A DNA stretch of 64,000 nucleotides from Lepidonotus clava (taxonomy: Eukaryota > Annelida > Polychaeta > Phyllodocida > Polynoidae), in contig OW387145.1 in assembly GCA_936440205.1 (NCBI GenBank), positions 26,663,075-26,727,074 of the forward strand. The letters run 5' to 3'. Numbering within the stretch: position 1 is the stretch's first letter; every line of letters begins with the position of its first letter. The position numbers and the translations under genes are program-made. Positions 12,801 to 23,795 of the stretch are shown here, piece by piece. The notes beneath the pieces are model-generated. The model did not search any database, had not been told where the DNA came from, and saw only the letters and a program-made list of their open reading frames with translations.

Positions 12801-14019
12801 CAATTTCAGCTGAGCATTGGATCCTCTTCCAAGTGATGTCAGGGACGTCCCAAAGTGTGCCCAAGGCCCCCCTGACCAGTTTGGGGCTGTCTTTTGGGGC
12901 TGGGAAGCTTTGGCCCAAAACAGCCAAAATCGTAAGGACCGGTCCTGACGATAAATTTGGGGTGACCTGGGACATGTTGAGCTGAGCATTGGATCCTCTT
13001 CCAAGGGATGTCAGGAACATCCCAAAGTGAATCCAAGGTGCCTCCGGACATTTCGGGGCGCTGGAGACCTCTTTGAAGCAGACCCTCAACCCTACTCAGG
13101 GACGGTCCTGTCGAAAACCAGCCTTCGTGAAAAATTGAGCTGAGCATTGGATCCTCTTCCAAGTGATGTCAGGGACGTCCCAAAGTGTGTCCAAGACCCC
13201 CCCTGACCGTTTTGGTGCTGTTATTTGGGCCTGGAGGGCTTTGGCCTAAAATAGGCAAATTATTAAGGTCCGGTCCTGTCGATAAATGGCGATTTGGGAC
13301 AATTTCAGCTGAGCATTGGGTCCTCTCCCAGATGATGTCAGGGACATCCCAAAGTGTGCCCAAGGCCCCCCTGACCAGTTTGGCGCTGTTATTTGGGCCT
13401 GGAGGGCTTTGGCCAAAAATAGGCAAATTATTAAGGTCCGGTCCTGTCGATAAATGGCGATTTGGGACAATTTCAGCTGAGCATTGGGTCCTCTCCCAGA
13501 TGATGTCAGGGACGTCCCAAAGTGTGCCCAAGGCCCCCCTGACCAGTTTGGCGCTGTTATTTTGGCCTGGAGAGCTTGGGCCCAAAATAGCCAAAATATT
13601 AAGGTCCGGTCCTCACGGAAAATGGCCATTTGGGACAATTTCAGCTGAGCATTGGATCCTCTTCCAAGTGATGTCAGGGACGTCCCAAAGTGTGCCCAAG
13701 ACCCCCCTGACCAGTTTGGGGCTGTCTTTTGGGGCTGGGAAGCTTTGGCCCAAAACAGCCAAAATCGTAAGGACCGGTCCTGACGATAAATTTGGGGTGA
13801 CCTGGGACATGTTGAGCTGAGCATTGGATCCTCTTCCAAGGGATGTCAGGAACATCCCAAAGTGAATCCAAGGTGCCTCCGGACATTTCGGGGCGCTGGA
13901 GACCTCTTTGAAGCAGACCCTCAACCCTACTCAGGGACGGTCCTGTCGAAAACCAGCCTTCGTGAAAAATTGAGCTGAGCATTGGATCCTCTTCCAAGTG
14001 ATGTCAGGGACGTCCCAAA

Positions 14020-14090
14020 GTGTGTCCAAGACCCCCCTGACCGTTTTGGTGCCAAAATATTAAGGTTCGGTCCTGACAAAAACTGGTAGT
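14020..14090. repeat. Truncated, diverged last piece of the satellite
   Basis: After 14020 the 18th unit starts normally. At about 14052 it jumps from the first-monomer text (GTTTTGGTG) to third-monomer-like text (CCAAAATATTAAGGTTCGG) and then decays into unrelated DNA by about 14090. This marks the array edge, with an internal deletion at the boundary. Confidence 0.85.
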
Positions 14091-16069
14091 CAGAGTCACC
14101 CCAGACACTCATCGCAGCAGAAAATACAAATCTTCAATTCGGCCCATTGCAGCACCTCTGCAAATAAATCTGCAAAAATCATCAAAATGAATATTTTTCT
14201 TAACCAAACCATTTTGATCACATTGTGATGTCTCTCATTGAAATTATCTAGTTATAAGTCTCAGTGCTTACACATATACTAATATACTCTCATTTGTTTT
14301 AAGGATAGAGCCCAGAGATTGCCGGCCAATTCAGAAAAACATTATTTATTGACTTTTATACTAAAACTCTGATCATAACATCTATATATCATTTAAAGGG
14401 TAAGATATTTATCTTTTTATTGATATACATAAAGAAATAATGCACTTAGAATTACAGATTCTATCAAATAAAAACTGATTTTTTAACTTTAATTCTTTGA
14501 ACATTGAAATTTCGGTTAATATTAGCCTGGCAAGTATGAAATTTTACACACTTCTTCAGAACATGCCTAGGCAGGGAAGTGTCTCAGATTTTTTATCAAG
14601 CTCCTAGATTTGATTATATGGTCAAAAACGACATAAAATGGGTAATTTTTGTGATATCATTTTCTGCATTTCATAAAATTTAATATGGAACTAGGGCCTA
14701 TATCAAAATTATGGGACAACGTGTTCTTCATATATATCTCAAGAAGATACAATTATCCCAACAAATTTCAAAGCTTTAAATAAAAAATTAGGTGACATAT
14801 GCATGTTTAAAAAAAATTCAAATATCACGAATTTCATGTTTGCAACCCCCTTACTGATCTATTGTTTATTACATTTGTGTGTAAGTTATATCAATAGGAA
14901 ATGCTATTTATTTACTACTTGTTTCCCATTGACTGAATGTTTCCCATTTAATAATACAATAAAAAGCAAATGAAATGATCATGATTGAAGGCAGCCTCGC
15001 CATTCTCACTCATATCACTGGGATCTAGTCTTAATAATTCAATGATGTTTAGCATGTAACTATGAACAGTGAAGACTTACTTAACGCTTTTTAGGATGAT
15101 TATTTCTTGGTTCTCAGTACCCTAACCCAAATTAACTTCCCTACTTCTCATCAACTGCTCATTACAGTCATGCTACCAACTGCAGATTACAGCTTTTCAG
15201 GCTAGAGGGCGCCACAGTAAACCCCTAGTCCCAGGTGCACCCAGAACAAGCGGATTCATCCCCAACAACGTCGAAATATGCAGAGCGGATTGGGGATTGT
15301 GGGGACATTTCTGTTTCTTGTAGAGATCTGTATGTGTTGCTAATGGGAACGCCCGGTCTCTTAGCCATCATTAGAAAACTTATAAGGTCACTACAAGAAG
15401 ATAATAACTCATGCTGAATGGGGTGATAGGCTGATTGGCGATGAAACCACCCTAAACAGTATGGCATGCATCTCTAATTACAAATGTATTGATAGAATTA
15501 TATATTGGATTCGCTGCTGATAAGATATAAAAATATATGCATATATGCAGTCACATACAAACAATTTATCGTGATCCTGTGTGCAGTAAATTGTCATATT
15601 TTATTTGCAATTGTCTCTTGCAGCCCTGTAATGTAATTGGTACTTATCCATCATCTCTTTGTTGTTTAGTCACGAGGTATCTACTGCGAACACATTCTTT
15701 CGAATATTTGATATATTATTATTAGAGGACTGGTAATTACTGTCTTACCTTTGCGATATTATCGTAAAGCTTTCGTGATAAAATCTAACGTGAATGTTTT
15801 ATGGATGGGAATAGGATCACAATAACAATGGTGAAAATGTCAGTGGTGTCAGTATATATGAGGTGTCTGTAAAACTCTCTAGCTCTTTTCTGTGAATATG
15901 AATTGTGAACATTCTGTTCTAACAAACACTTACCACTATGTTTTACATGATTGAACCCTCACATTTTACGTTGTTTTACATTCTGGGAAGAAACGTTTTT
16001 CTCAACTATCAGGGTCTCTCTGGACAATAGGCCACTGGTTGCTTCTTATCAATGATTATTGATGTCGCA
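14091..16069. other. AT-rich single-copy DNA, no gene seen
   Basis: No long open frame with recognisable content is present. The only distinctive site is a CTCF-like core, GGCTAGAGGGCGCCA, at 15200-15214; it departs from the bilaterian consensus at the 3' side. A slightly GC-richer patch surrounds it (15180-15440). Confidence 0.5.
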
Positions 16070-16440
16070 CCGGTCAGGAACCTAATTGGAAGCTCGGGAT
16101 GTTATAAGACCTCAGCACCTAGGACATATTGGGCCTTGGTTCAGAAAAGACCTGGTCAACCCTGCTGCAGCAGGCCCTCCCATGAGATCCCAAACTGTTT
16201 TGATCAGTTCCTATAGTGGTCTGTGTGATCCGATTTCGATGACCCATAATAGGATTAGTTCCGCAGTAAAGCCCTGTCGCGACCCTGTGGGAAACACAAT
16301 CACTGCTGAGAGAAACAACCCCACGAACTGGGCAGAGTGAAAACAATTCCGACTATTCAGGGAGTCGACATCTGCATGGGCGGGCGCCCTGCGGTCATAC
16401 CCTCTCCGAATACACAATCAGCCTTTGCTGAAACAGTTGT
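16070..16440. promoter_or_regulatory. GC-richer island with K50-homeodomain and CSL-type sites
   Basis: The island stands out from AT-rich flanks. It contains GGATTA (16252-16257), the reverse complement of the Otx/Goosecoid TAATCC site, and 29 bp further on TGTGGGAA (16286-16293), a high-affinity form of the Su(H)/CSL site. Short open frames here are not convincing as coding sequence. Candidate cis-regulatory module; function is inferred from motif content only. Confidence 0.3.
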
Positions 16441-17430
16441 GAAAATGTGAAAAGTCAGACCAACTGTTTACGTTTTTTTGGGGGGTTTTTTCACGACAAA
16501 ATATATCTACAATAGAGTAAGGTATTCCCATGTCTTGAGTCGAATTTATGAAATGTCGATGTTAATTAAATATCTATACTAAAGTGCAATGGCGGAGTGG
16601 AATAGTTTACTTAATGAATTTAAATACAGGAGAAACGAGAACAAAGCCCACGACCACGAGTAAATTTAAACTCTATGGACTATTATGTGTTTAATTAAAT
16701 GTGTGATTATATTAGACTAGTTCCTTGTAAAGCCTTAGCTAGTGATTAAATGTTTTCTTCTTGATTTAGCGGATGTTAGGCTAAAGAAACTGTAACCCCA
16801 ATCCCCAAACTAGTTTGAAATAACAGAAAAACTTTCTTATAAGAGGAGTATTAGTTTATTTTTGTATCATCGAAGATGTAGTCACCACAATGCCATAACA
16901 ATAGTCAAATACCGGTAATCAAATAGTTCCACCCAGTCCATATGATAGAATGATATAGACTCTCCATATCAATTTCCTCAGTATGATAATTTTAAAGTCT
17001 ATAGTATTACATAATTTCTAATGTAACATTTAATAATCTCATCGTGTTATCACATGTCCTTCACCGATAATTAGCTGGTCATGTGTTTTAAATTTCGAGC
17101 GTCTCTTCCTATTTAAAGGCCTAATTACAGTGAGTCGTGAACCACGATTTTCTGTATTAACTTGTTTATACAGAGGATACCCTTTGTTTCTTTTGTAACT
17201 AATATGTAATTCTTTCTGGATTTCACGTTCCGTAAAACGCGACTCGGAGTGTTTTCGAGTTTTAGAATCTTATTTGATAAGAATCTAAAACTCAAAGTCA
17301 TTCGGAGTCACACTCTTTTGAATAATGAAATGAATGAAATAATAGGTATTCAACATATTTCATATCCTCGTATAAGGTCATTGCTTTATCATGTGTAGAT
17401 GCCTTTCCATACATGCACTGATCATTTAGG
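16441..17430. other. AT-rich spacer, one tight hairpin
   Basis: No gene is seen. The one structured part is the 17-bp inverted repeat at 17257-17293, listed separately. Confidence 0.45.
17257..17293. repeat. Near-perfect 17-bp inverted repeat with 3-nt loop
   Basis: GAGTTTTAGAATCTTAT (17257-17273) is followed by TTG and then by its reverse complement with one mismatch (17277-17293). Direct copies of TCGGAGT flank it (about 17244 and 17300). The 3-nt loop is too small for a normal microRNA precursor. A small foldback element or slippage scar is more likely. Confidence 0.6.
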
Positions 17431-17433
17431 TTA

Positions 17434-17954
17434 GGGCCCTATTACACTACACGACATGAGCTGCGACATGACCACGACATGACCACGATATGAGCACATC
17501 GTGGCCAAGTCGTAGGTTACTACGACATGAGTCTTATCGCCATAGTGTAATAGTAAAAGTCATAACAGCTACGACTTTAAAGTCACATTACACGACAATT
17601 ATGGCAATAAAAGTCGTGGGAGTCAAAGTCGTATGCTATATCTTAGTCCACGACATGGATTCAACATGTTTAATAATGTCGTAGTGGTAAAATAGAAATG
17701 TCTTGAATTGAAGTCCATGTCGTAGGTCTCATGTCGTAGAGGACATTAGTCTGCTCATAACCATAAGCCTGAAAACGTCGTAGTAGTGTAATACCCTTGA
17801 CATGAGTCACAGCTACGATATGGCCACGACATGACCACGACATGACCACGATATGACAACAACTTGAACTCATAAAGTCGTACGACATCTTGTCATGTCG
17901 TAAGCCATGTCGTAGCCATGTCGTAGAACCCATGTCGTGTAGTGTAATACAGGC
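17434..17954. mobile_element. TTA-flanked MITE packed with CGACATG motifs (PIF/Harbinger-like)
   Basis: Inverted ends share TATTACACTACACGACATG (left after GGGCCC, right after GCCTG in reverse complement). TTA stands directly outside each end (17431-17433 and 17955-17957), matching the 3-bp TWA target duplication of PIF/Harbinger elements. The 521-bp body has no coding capacity and holds 13 exact CGACATG/CATGTCG copies in both orientations plus variants such as ACGATATG, so either strand can fold extensively. The left tip is one base longer than the right. A non-autonomous element is clear; the superfamily is inferred from target site and tip sequence. Confidence 0.8.
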
Positions 17955-17957
17955 TTA

Positions 17958-20155
17958 AGGCGACGTCAGTTCTGTGACCAAACAACCATGGGTGAATCTT
18001 GGAATAACTGCTGATCTACAATGATTGCCACCGTTTCCAAGGCAAATGTAATTCTTAGTCAAACGTATGCCTTCACACGTCCCTGATCGATTGAAATTGG
18101 CGTCATTTAGATATGCATCTGGGGAAATGAATTAAAATGGGCAATAGAGTGCGTGAGTAATATTTGTTCTTGCAGTCCGGAATCTCTCCTGATGGCGGGG
18201 TCGCGTGCCCAGTGACGCCTTCTTCTTGCCCGTAATTCACGACTGAGCCCCTCCCCTCACTTCAATACAAGTCACTCGTTCCACCATTCGTTCTCCAGTT
18301 GTCGATTAAGGGTTATTTATAAACTTAAGTTTTGTTATACAGTGTGAATTAATCAACTAAAAGTACTTTACTTTTCTGGGTGTGTTTTGCACCGTTTAAG
18401 TCTGATTATAGATATATGAGTTTAAATGCCACTATGATTTATTCTCACCCTCGTGTGCGAGAATAGGGGTGTTCATTTTGACGCAACAGTGTGCAGTTTT
18501 CAGATTTAACAAATTCAGAAATCACTTAATGATTGGCCTTCCTTTTACCTTGTGTAATTTCAACATCGACCAGACATTCAATAGCTCAGATTATATTCGT
18601 AAGCATAGAAATAATGTTATGGTCTATTCATTTTCTATTATCAACTGATAGGATACAATAATAGAATAATATATAGCACGAAGGGGTTAGTCGAATTTGC
18701 ATTGTGTTGACTGTGTAGGTAGTTGATGAACCTAAAATAATTTTCACCACGTCTACCTCACTAATAGCTATTGCAAGGTATTTCATGCTTTGGGATAGAT
18801 TGGAATTTATTGTAATAGCTGGTAAACCAAGCAAACACATTTTGTAGGGCACCTTTCAAAATGAGAACCTTTAAGGGCTAGCATTATATCTACCAGGGTC
18901 TTATGTATTTTATACCTTAGGGATCTCCACCTCCCCTTGTGAATAATGTTAAGAACTATTGTCAAAATATAGATATGAACTAACCAGCTAACAATGCATA
19001 CGTTTGAATATGTGTTCCTTCAATGTGGGCCGATAAACGTGTCACATGAGTCTGAAAGATTTTGGTAAAACTAAATTATCGATTCGCCCATTTCAAGTGG
19101 TAAAGAATTGGTTGTTTAGATTTCTCACATTTTCCATTGCTCATTGGAAAGACTTGCAAAAAATCTGATCCTGCCACGCATATTGATAGAGTATAATTAT
19201 AATGTTGAAAACTGGAATCAATTCCGAAGCTTATCAGTTTATTGATGATTGGTGACGTTGTAAAAACAAAATTAATGATATGGATTCCTTGGGTGACAAT
19301 ACACTAAAATAATGAAATTTGATAAGCGACGCTAGGTTCACGTATTGTAATTGCGTCAAAACCTAAAATATCCGATTTCATGATCTAATCTGCAAGTCAA
19401 TGTAAACTTATTCATACAAAACATCATCAACGTTTTGGGAATTGTTTTTCTGGGAACGTTGTTTACAGCTTGTGGGATATTGATTGGATCCTGATCCCAC
19501 CCTCGTAGCGTGAATTTTCTCAAATCTCAGGCTCAAAACAACAACACCTCCCATCCCACAGCGCCCACACAATTTTTCGTGGATTGGACAGTTTCTTTGT
19601 CAGGTTATTATGTCCTATTGTTTCTGTTATCCCCCTTTTTATTTACCTCGTATTTATAAAGGGTAATAAAACAAAGGGTTACTAAGTGTCATCTCAACTT
19701 TTAAAAATATGCAACTACTGACACGTTCTAGATGCGGGACCAACATTGAACTGCCAATTTCCTAAAGTTGCATAGATATTGGTAAAATTATATCCTCTAG
19801 GATGAACGGCTGGTTTACGAGTTTATTCCTAAAATCATGGAAAGGAAACTTGTTTTTGTTAAATAGGCCTATGTAAAGTATGATAATTGTCTATAGGCCT
19901 AAGACGTACAAGGAGCTTCGAATTCATAGAAATCATTCCTAATGAGTGATTATTCTTTTGCTGTACATTGTTCATATCTGCAACATTAAATTGGTTTTGC
20001 CTTTCTGAACTCTCGTGAATTAAAAAGAGAAGTAGCAGACATCAGATTAAATTCTGTCACATCAATCTAGCATAAGGAAACTGTCAAGTTTTTGCATGTT
20101 ATTGCTTTTTTCTAGCAGTAAAAGAGCATATATTTTACTTGTTGAATTAAATAAA
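17958..20155. other. Mostly AT-rich DNA with one small GC-richer patch
   Basis: The patch at 18175-18330 has CpG-containing text, a CCCCTCCCCTC run and a TTTATAAAC stretch at its right side. It could be a small promoter or enhancer but nothing decisive is present. The rest shows no gene, repeat or RNA that I can support. Confidence 0.4.
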
Positions 20156-20430
20156 TGTGCACAGCGCACTGTCGAGTTTAGGGGTGCCGCGCCATTGGTT
20201 TGCTGGCTTGGCTTCGCAGGGCAAACTGACACATGGCACGCCCCCTGCCGGATCAGCTGCACAATAGCCAATCATTCCCGTCATCCCCTGCCTGCTGATG
20301 AATTTCCGTCCGCGGGGAAGCGGTGACGTGTCGCCTGTCAGCGCTATGATGACGTCATTTACGTCAGTGCCAGTTTGTCGCTGTCCTGGCAGTGTTAGGG
20401 GTGCGGTCGGGGGGATGGGGCTTATTGTTG
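20156..20430. promoter_or_regulatory. CpG-richer island with CCAAT boxes and a full CRE
   Basis: Within 200 bp lie CCATTGG (an inverted CCAAT box, about 20192), GCCAATC (about 20268), the complete CREB/ATF palindrome TGACGTCA (20350-20357) and a second half-site ACGTCA four bases further on. GC and CpG content are far above the flanks. The combination of CCAAT and CRE resembles animal proximal promoters, but no TATA box, clear start site or following exon was found. An enhancer is the alternative. Confidence 0.35.
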
Positions 20431-22256
20431 GAGTTGTTGCAGTCTATTCACAACGAACCTGATCGGACTAGGATATGGCAGGACAGAAAGATAACAAACG
20501 GAAGAAATGGGGGTAGGCCTATTTGTGGTTGCATTTTTGTTAAAGGCCTATGGTGGTCCACCTAGTAGCAGACAACTTCATGCCTCATAACTCAGTTATT
20601 GTGGTCCATACGTCACCAAACTGTATCTTGTCTGGAAAGATGTACATAATTTATGTTGGGTGATAATTTATATAGGCCCTACTGAAGGGACCTTTAGTAA
20701 TCTTGATATATCTCCATGTAATGACCTTTTTCTCAAACTTTTAAACCTTTGAGGAATATCATTTCGGACCACCATGACACCATTTTTTGGTGAATATCTA
20801 TCGAAATCGTTACAAAAGAGACGTTAGAAAATCCTCTACGGGAAGAGAGGGGATAAGAGAATTCTAAAAAGGAAGGGGTGGCGCTCGGAGTTGTATTTTG
20901 TATATGTTGTAGGCCTACCCGTTGACTTCCAAACGTTACCCGATGTTACATAATCATTGTAACTGTTTCTTAATCTCAGGCATAAGCCTGTAGTTTTAAA
21001 CTAAGTACGTTACTCACTGAGGTTCTGAAATAAGAACGGATACATGCAGGAGACATGCGTCAAATGCGACGCGTTGGAGTAATGGAACTGCACCTATTTA
21101 TTGAGAGAAATCAATATTTGAGAAAAAAAAACAAGCATGGGAGGGAGGGGGATACATGCACCGGCTTGATCTACGCCTGTTTTCCTTTAACGCCTTCCAT
21201 CATAAAGTATTTACATTCATGGGCGAACGTTTAATTACAGTCTTCTGCATGCAAAGAAAGGCGGAACACTGACTCAATGTCACAAATAGTTTGTATCTAA
21301 GATCCTTAGCGACATGTCATTGATCCCATAAGATTATATTATTACGCGATTATATGTTACGCGTTCATGGCTTCAATAGACAAAATAACTAGACATTTTA
21401 CATTTTGGAATCAGTGCTCTTTCACATTCGTGAAAGATGCTTGTGAGAAATGTATGCCAGGTAAAATGTAGGCCTTTAGAGTTTGATCTCCATGCCTTGC
21501 AAAATATACTCCTTCGGTGAAATCCAAATTTTCGGTAAATTCGTGGCTTTGATTTTATTCAAGAGCAGTATTGGGAATTTGATATATATGTGTATAAATG
21601 TCCCAGATATAGGCTGTAAGTTTATTTATAATTGATGGAGACGTATATATTTATAGGACAAAGCACAATGTCTGTGACATTGCGTGGGTGGGTCCGTTAT
21701 TCCAATATAGTGGTTTATCCAACGTCTGTTCACTGAGATAACGGTTTTTCTCTCTCTGAAATCCCATTAAGACAAAAACGCAGATTGTCCCCGAATCGTT
21801 TAATATGCATAGGGCTGATTTTATCTGCTTGGTGTAAACGTAGGATGGAGTTCATAATCCCAATGGTTATAAACGCTGAATATTTCATACATGCAAACAA
21901 TCATCTGCAGCGGATCTGTAATAACAGCTTTAACAAGTATTCTGCCCCAGTGAACTTTGAGAAAACCCACCAATGTCCTATCAATGACATGTTTCTGTGA
22001 TCATAAAGGTTAGGGTTCTGCTCATTACTGAAGTCATCCTTCCACAGCACAATCAACATGGCGTGTTATCGTCGCCCATATCCGTTTGAAGTCTGCTGAC
22101 AATTGGTTTGCTTCTTCATAGTTTAGATACCTGTCGATTCATGTTTGGCTCTCGATAGATGTGCATTGTACTTTGTAATAAGGTTATATTTTGATAAGCA
22201 CTCCCCAAACTGTATGTTAGAATTAATTAACTGTTATTTGCAATAAACACAATTAT
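20431..22256. other. AT-rich spacer, no gene seen
   Basis: Apart from several TAGGCCTA-type octamers (for example near 20513, 20546 and 20911), nothing structured was recognised. Short open frames show no family resemblance. Confidence 0.45.
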
Positions 22257-22553
22257 TGTTTTTAACACAAAGGCGAGTTGGGTAAATTACTATAATGATG
22301 AGAAAAAAAATTGCATTTTGATTACATGTCTATTGCAATGTCTGATTTATCTACTGGCATAGAAAGAAATTGCATGGTTTAGGAAAGAAATGAATGTTTT
22401 TAACACAAAGGCGAGGTGGGGCAAGGTATACTGGTAAATTATTATAATGATGGTCCAGCTTCGAGAAAAAAAAGCATTTTGATTACATGTCAATTCTAAT
22501 GTCTCATCTATCTACTGGTATAGAAAGAAATCGCATGGTTTAGAAAAGAAAAG
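22257..22553 (+). repeat. Two-copy tandem duplication, about 138-bp period
   Basis: TGTTTTTAACACAAAGGCGAG at 22257 recurs at 22395 (with two changes near its end). Later landmarks also repeat in order: ATAATGATG, GCATTTTGATTACATGTC, TCTACTGG and AGAAAGAAAT. Copies differ by small insertions (for example GGGGCAAGGTATACTGG in the second), so the duplication is not recent. Confidence 0.85.
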
Positions 22554-23171
22554 AAACTATACAAGTTTCAGATAAGGCCCCCCATGCCGTATCCGGCCCA
22601 GACGGATCGTGTCAGTAGGGAACTCCTATAAATGATATTAAGCTATACATGTATACTAAAGTGCTTCATTCTGAGATCTCGTCAATAGTAGTACCATGCA
22701 TCTACCTGTGTTTTAAAGGCCCATTCCAGTTATTTACCCAGAGCAACAACAGTGACTACGCCTCAATTACAAATTAGTTCACCCATCATCTTCTGAGAAC
22801 GTAGCCCCATCATTGTTCGTTGGTCAAGGACCATTTTCTGATGTACATATTCAGGTTATGGATATTCTACGCATGAAATAAAGCAAGACCATCATATGAC
22901 GCAGAATTATTTGGAATCCTAAAATGGTGACCAATCCTAGGAAATGGTGATCTACGGAGGCAAACTTGAAATTGGATTGACACTCTTACCTCTAAAATGG
23001 TGCAAACCAGTATGAAATATTCCTAGCATATGACATATGCTTGTTTAAAGTTGCCTGCGTTATGTACACCATATCACGTGACTAGTCCAAATTATTCATA
23101 CTTGTCCGTGTAAGTATCATTTTCATCCCAAAATGGAATAACCAACCTGATTCAAAGAGTAATAACAACAA
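22554..23171. other. Spacer, no gene seen
   Basis: AT-rich sequence. Consensus-like 5' splice text (AGAGGTAAGAG) on the minus strand near 22989 has no convincing exon behind it. Confidence 0.4.
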
Positions 23172-23174
23172 TAA

Positions 23175-23792
23175 GGGGTAATGTCAAAATTCAGGGGCTG
23201 CAAACTTGAGATGCTGCAGCAGGCTGCAGCAGGATGTTAGTTATCCCCTATGTGCCATGACTGGCTGCAGCATTCTACAACCCAATGCATTCTCATTAGG
23301 AGTGCCAGACATGGCCTTTTATCGGTATTTTTTTTAGGAAAAAGATAGAAAGGTGCTTTTCTTTTATGTTTTTTATTTGTTTTTTTATATTAAGCATCTC
23401 TTTCAGTACAAAAAGTTCTTCCGATGCAGGTGACATACATAAGATGATATTAACAATATAAATTTTCTAATTTTAACCAGTGTTACTAATCAATTTTTAA
23501 CTTTAGAGATCATGTTCGAGATCATTTTCTCAAAGACCAAATATTGATCAATTATCATTCCTAGATAATTATAGTACCATGTCTATATATATATTACATA
23601 CCCTAATCACCCCATTAGGCTATTAATCAATTAGTTAATGAGGTCATTAAGGGTCATTAAGATAGTGCCCCCACCCCTTTCATACCAGGCTGTGGCAGGC
23701 TGTGAACTTTAATAGCCCTGAGTGGAGGCATGTTTGTGTAATGTCACTGACCAGTGGCTGCGGTCTGCTGTGGGGAATTTTGATGTCTCCCC
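23175..23792 (+). mobile_element. Non-autonomous PIF/Harbinger-like transposon, copy 1
   Basis: The 618-bp element is flanked by TAA on both sides (23172-23174, 23793-23795). Its imperfect inverted ends begin GGGGTAATGTCAAAATTC and, from the other side, GGGGAGACATCAAAATTC. GC-rich CTGCAG/CAGCAGG-rich ends enclose an AT-rich core without coding capacity. A second copy lies in opposite orientation at 51761-52396. The TWA duplication points to PIF/Harbinger; no transposase is present here to confirm it. Confidence 0.85.
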
Positions 23793-23795
23793 TAA

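Larger units (their letters stand above)
1..14090. repeat. Satellite array with 835-bp, five-monomer higher-order repeat (HOR)
   Basis: The same 835-bp unit recurs with phase positions near 832, 1667, 2502, 3337, 4172, 5007, 5842, 6677, 7512, 8347, 9182, 9845, 10680, 11515, 12350, 13185 and 14020. Each unit holds five related monomers. Measured between successive GATGTCAG landmarks (146, 314, 482, 654, 812, 981) they are 168, 168, 172, 158 and 169 bp. Neighbouring units differ by only a few bases, whereas monomers inside a unit range from near-identical (first and second) to strongly diverged (fifth). That is the hallmark of HOR homogenisation by unequal exchange. Monomer length is close to one nucleosome repeat, as in many centromeric or pericentromeric satellites; that role is inference. 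The array continues beyond the left edge. Confidence 0.97.

Noticed and set aside
24-13997. Dozens of 89-251-codon open frames in the satellite
   Set aside because: They recur mechanically with the HOR on both strands, and the 835-bp period is not divisible by three. No start context or family resemblance; they are repeat by-products.
1-14090. CENP-B box or telomeric repeats in the satellite
   Set aside because: No TTCG...CGGGA arrangement and no TTAGGG tandem repeats are present.
20385-20400. miR-34-like TGGCAGTGT
   Set aside because: Forms only a short stem with CAGTGCCAG about 20 bp upstream, too small for a precursor.
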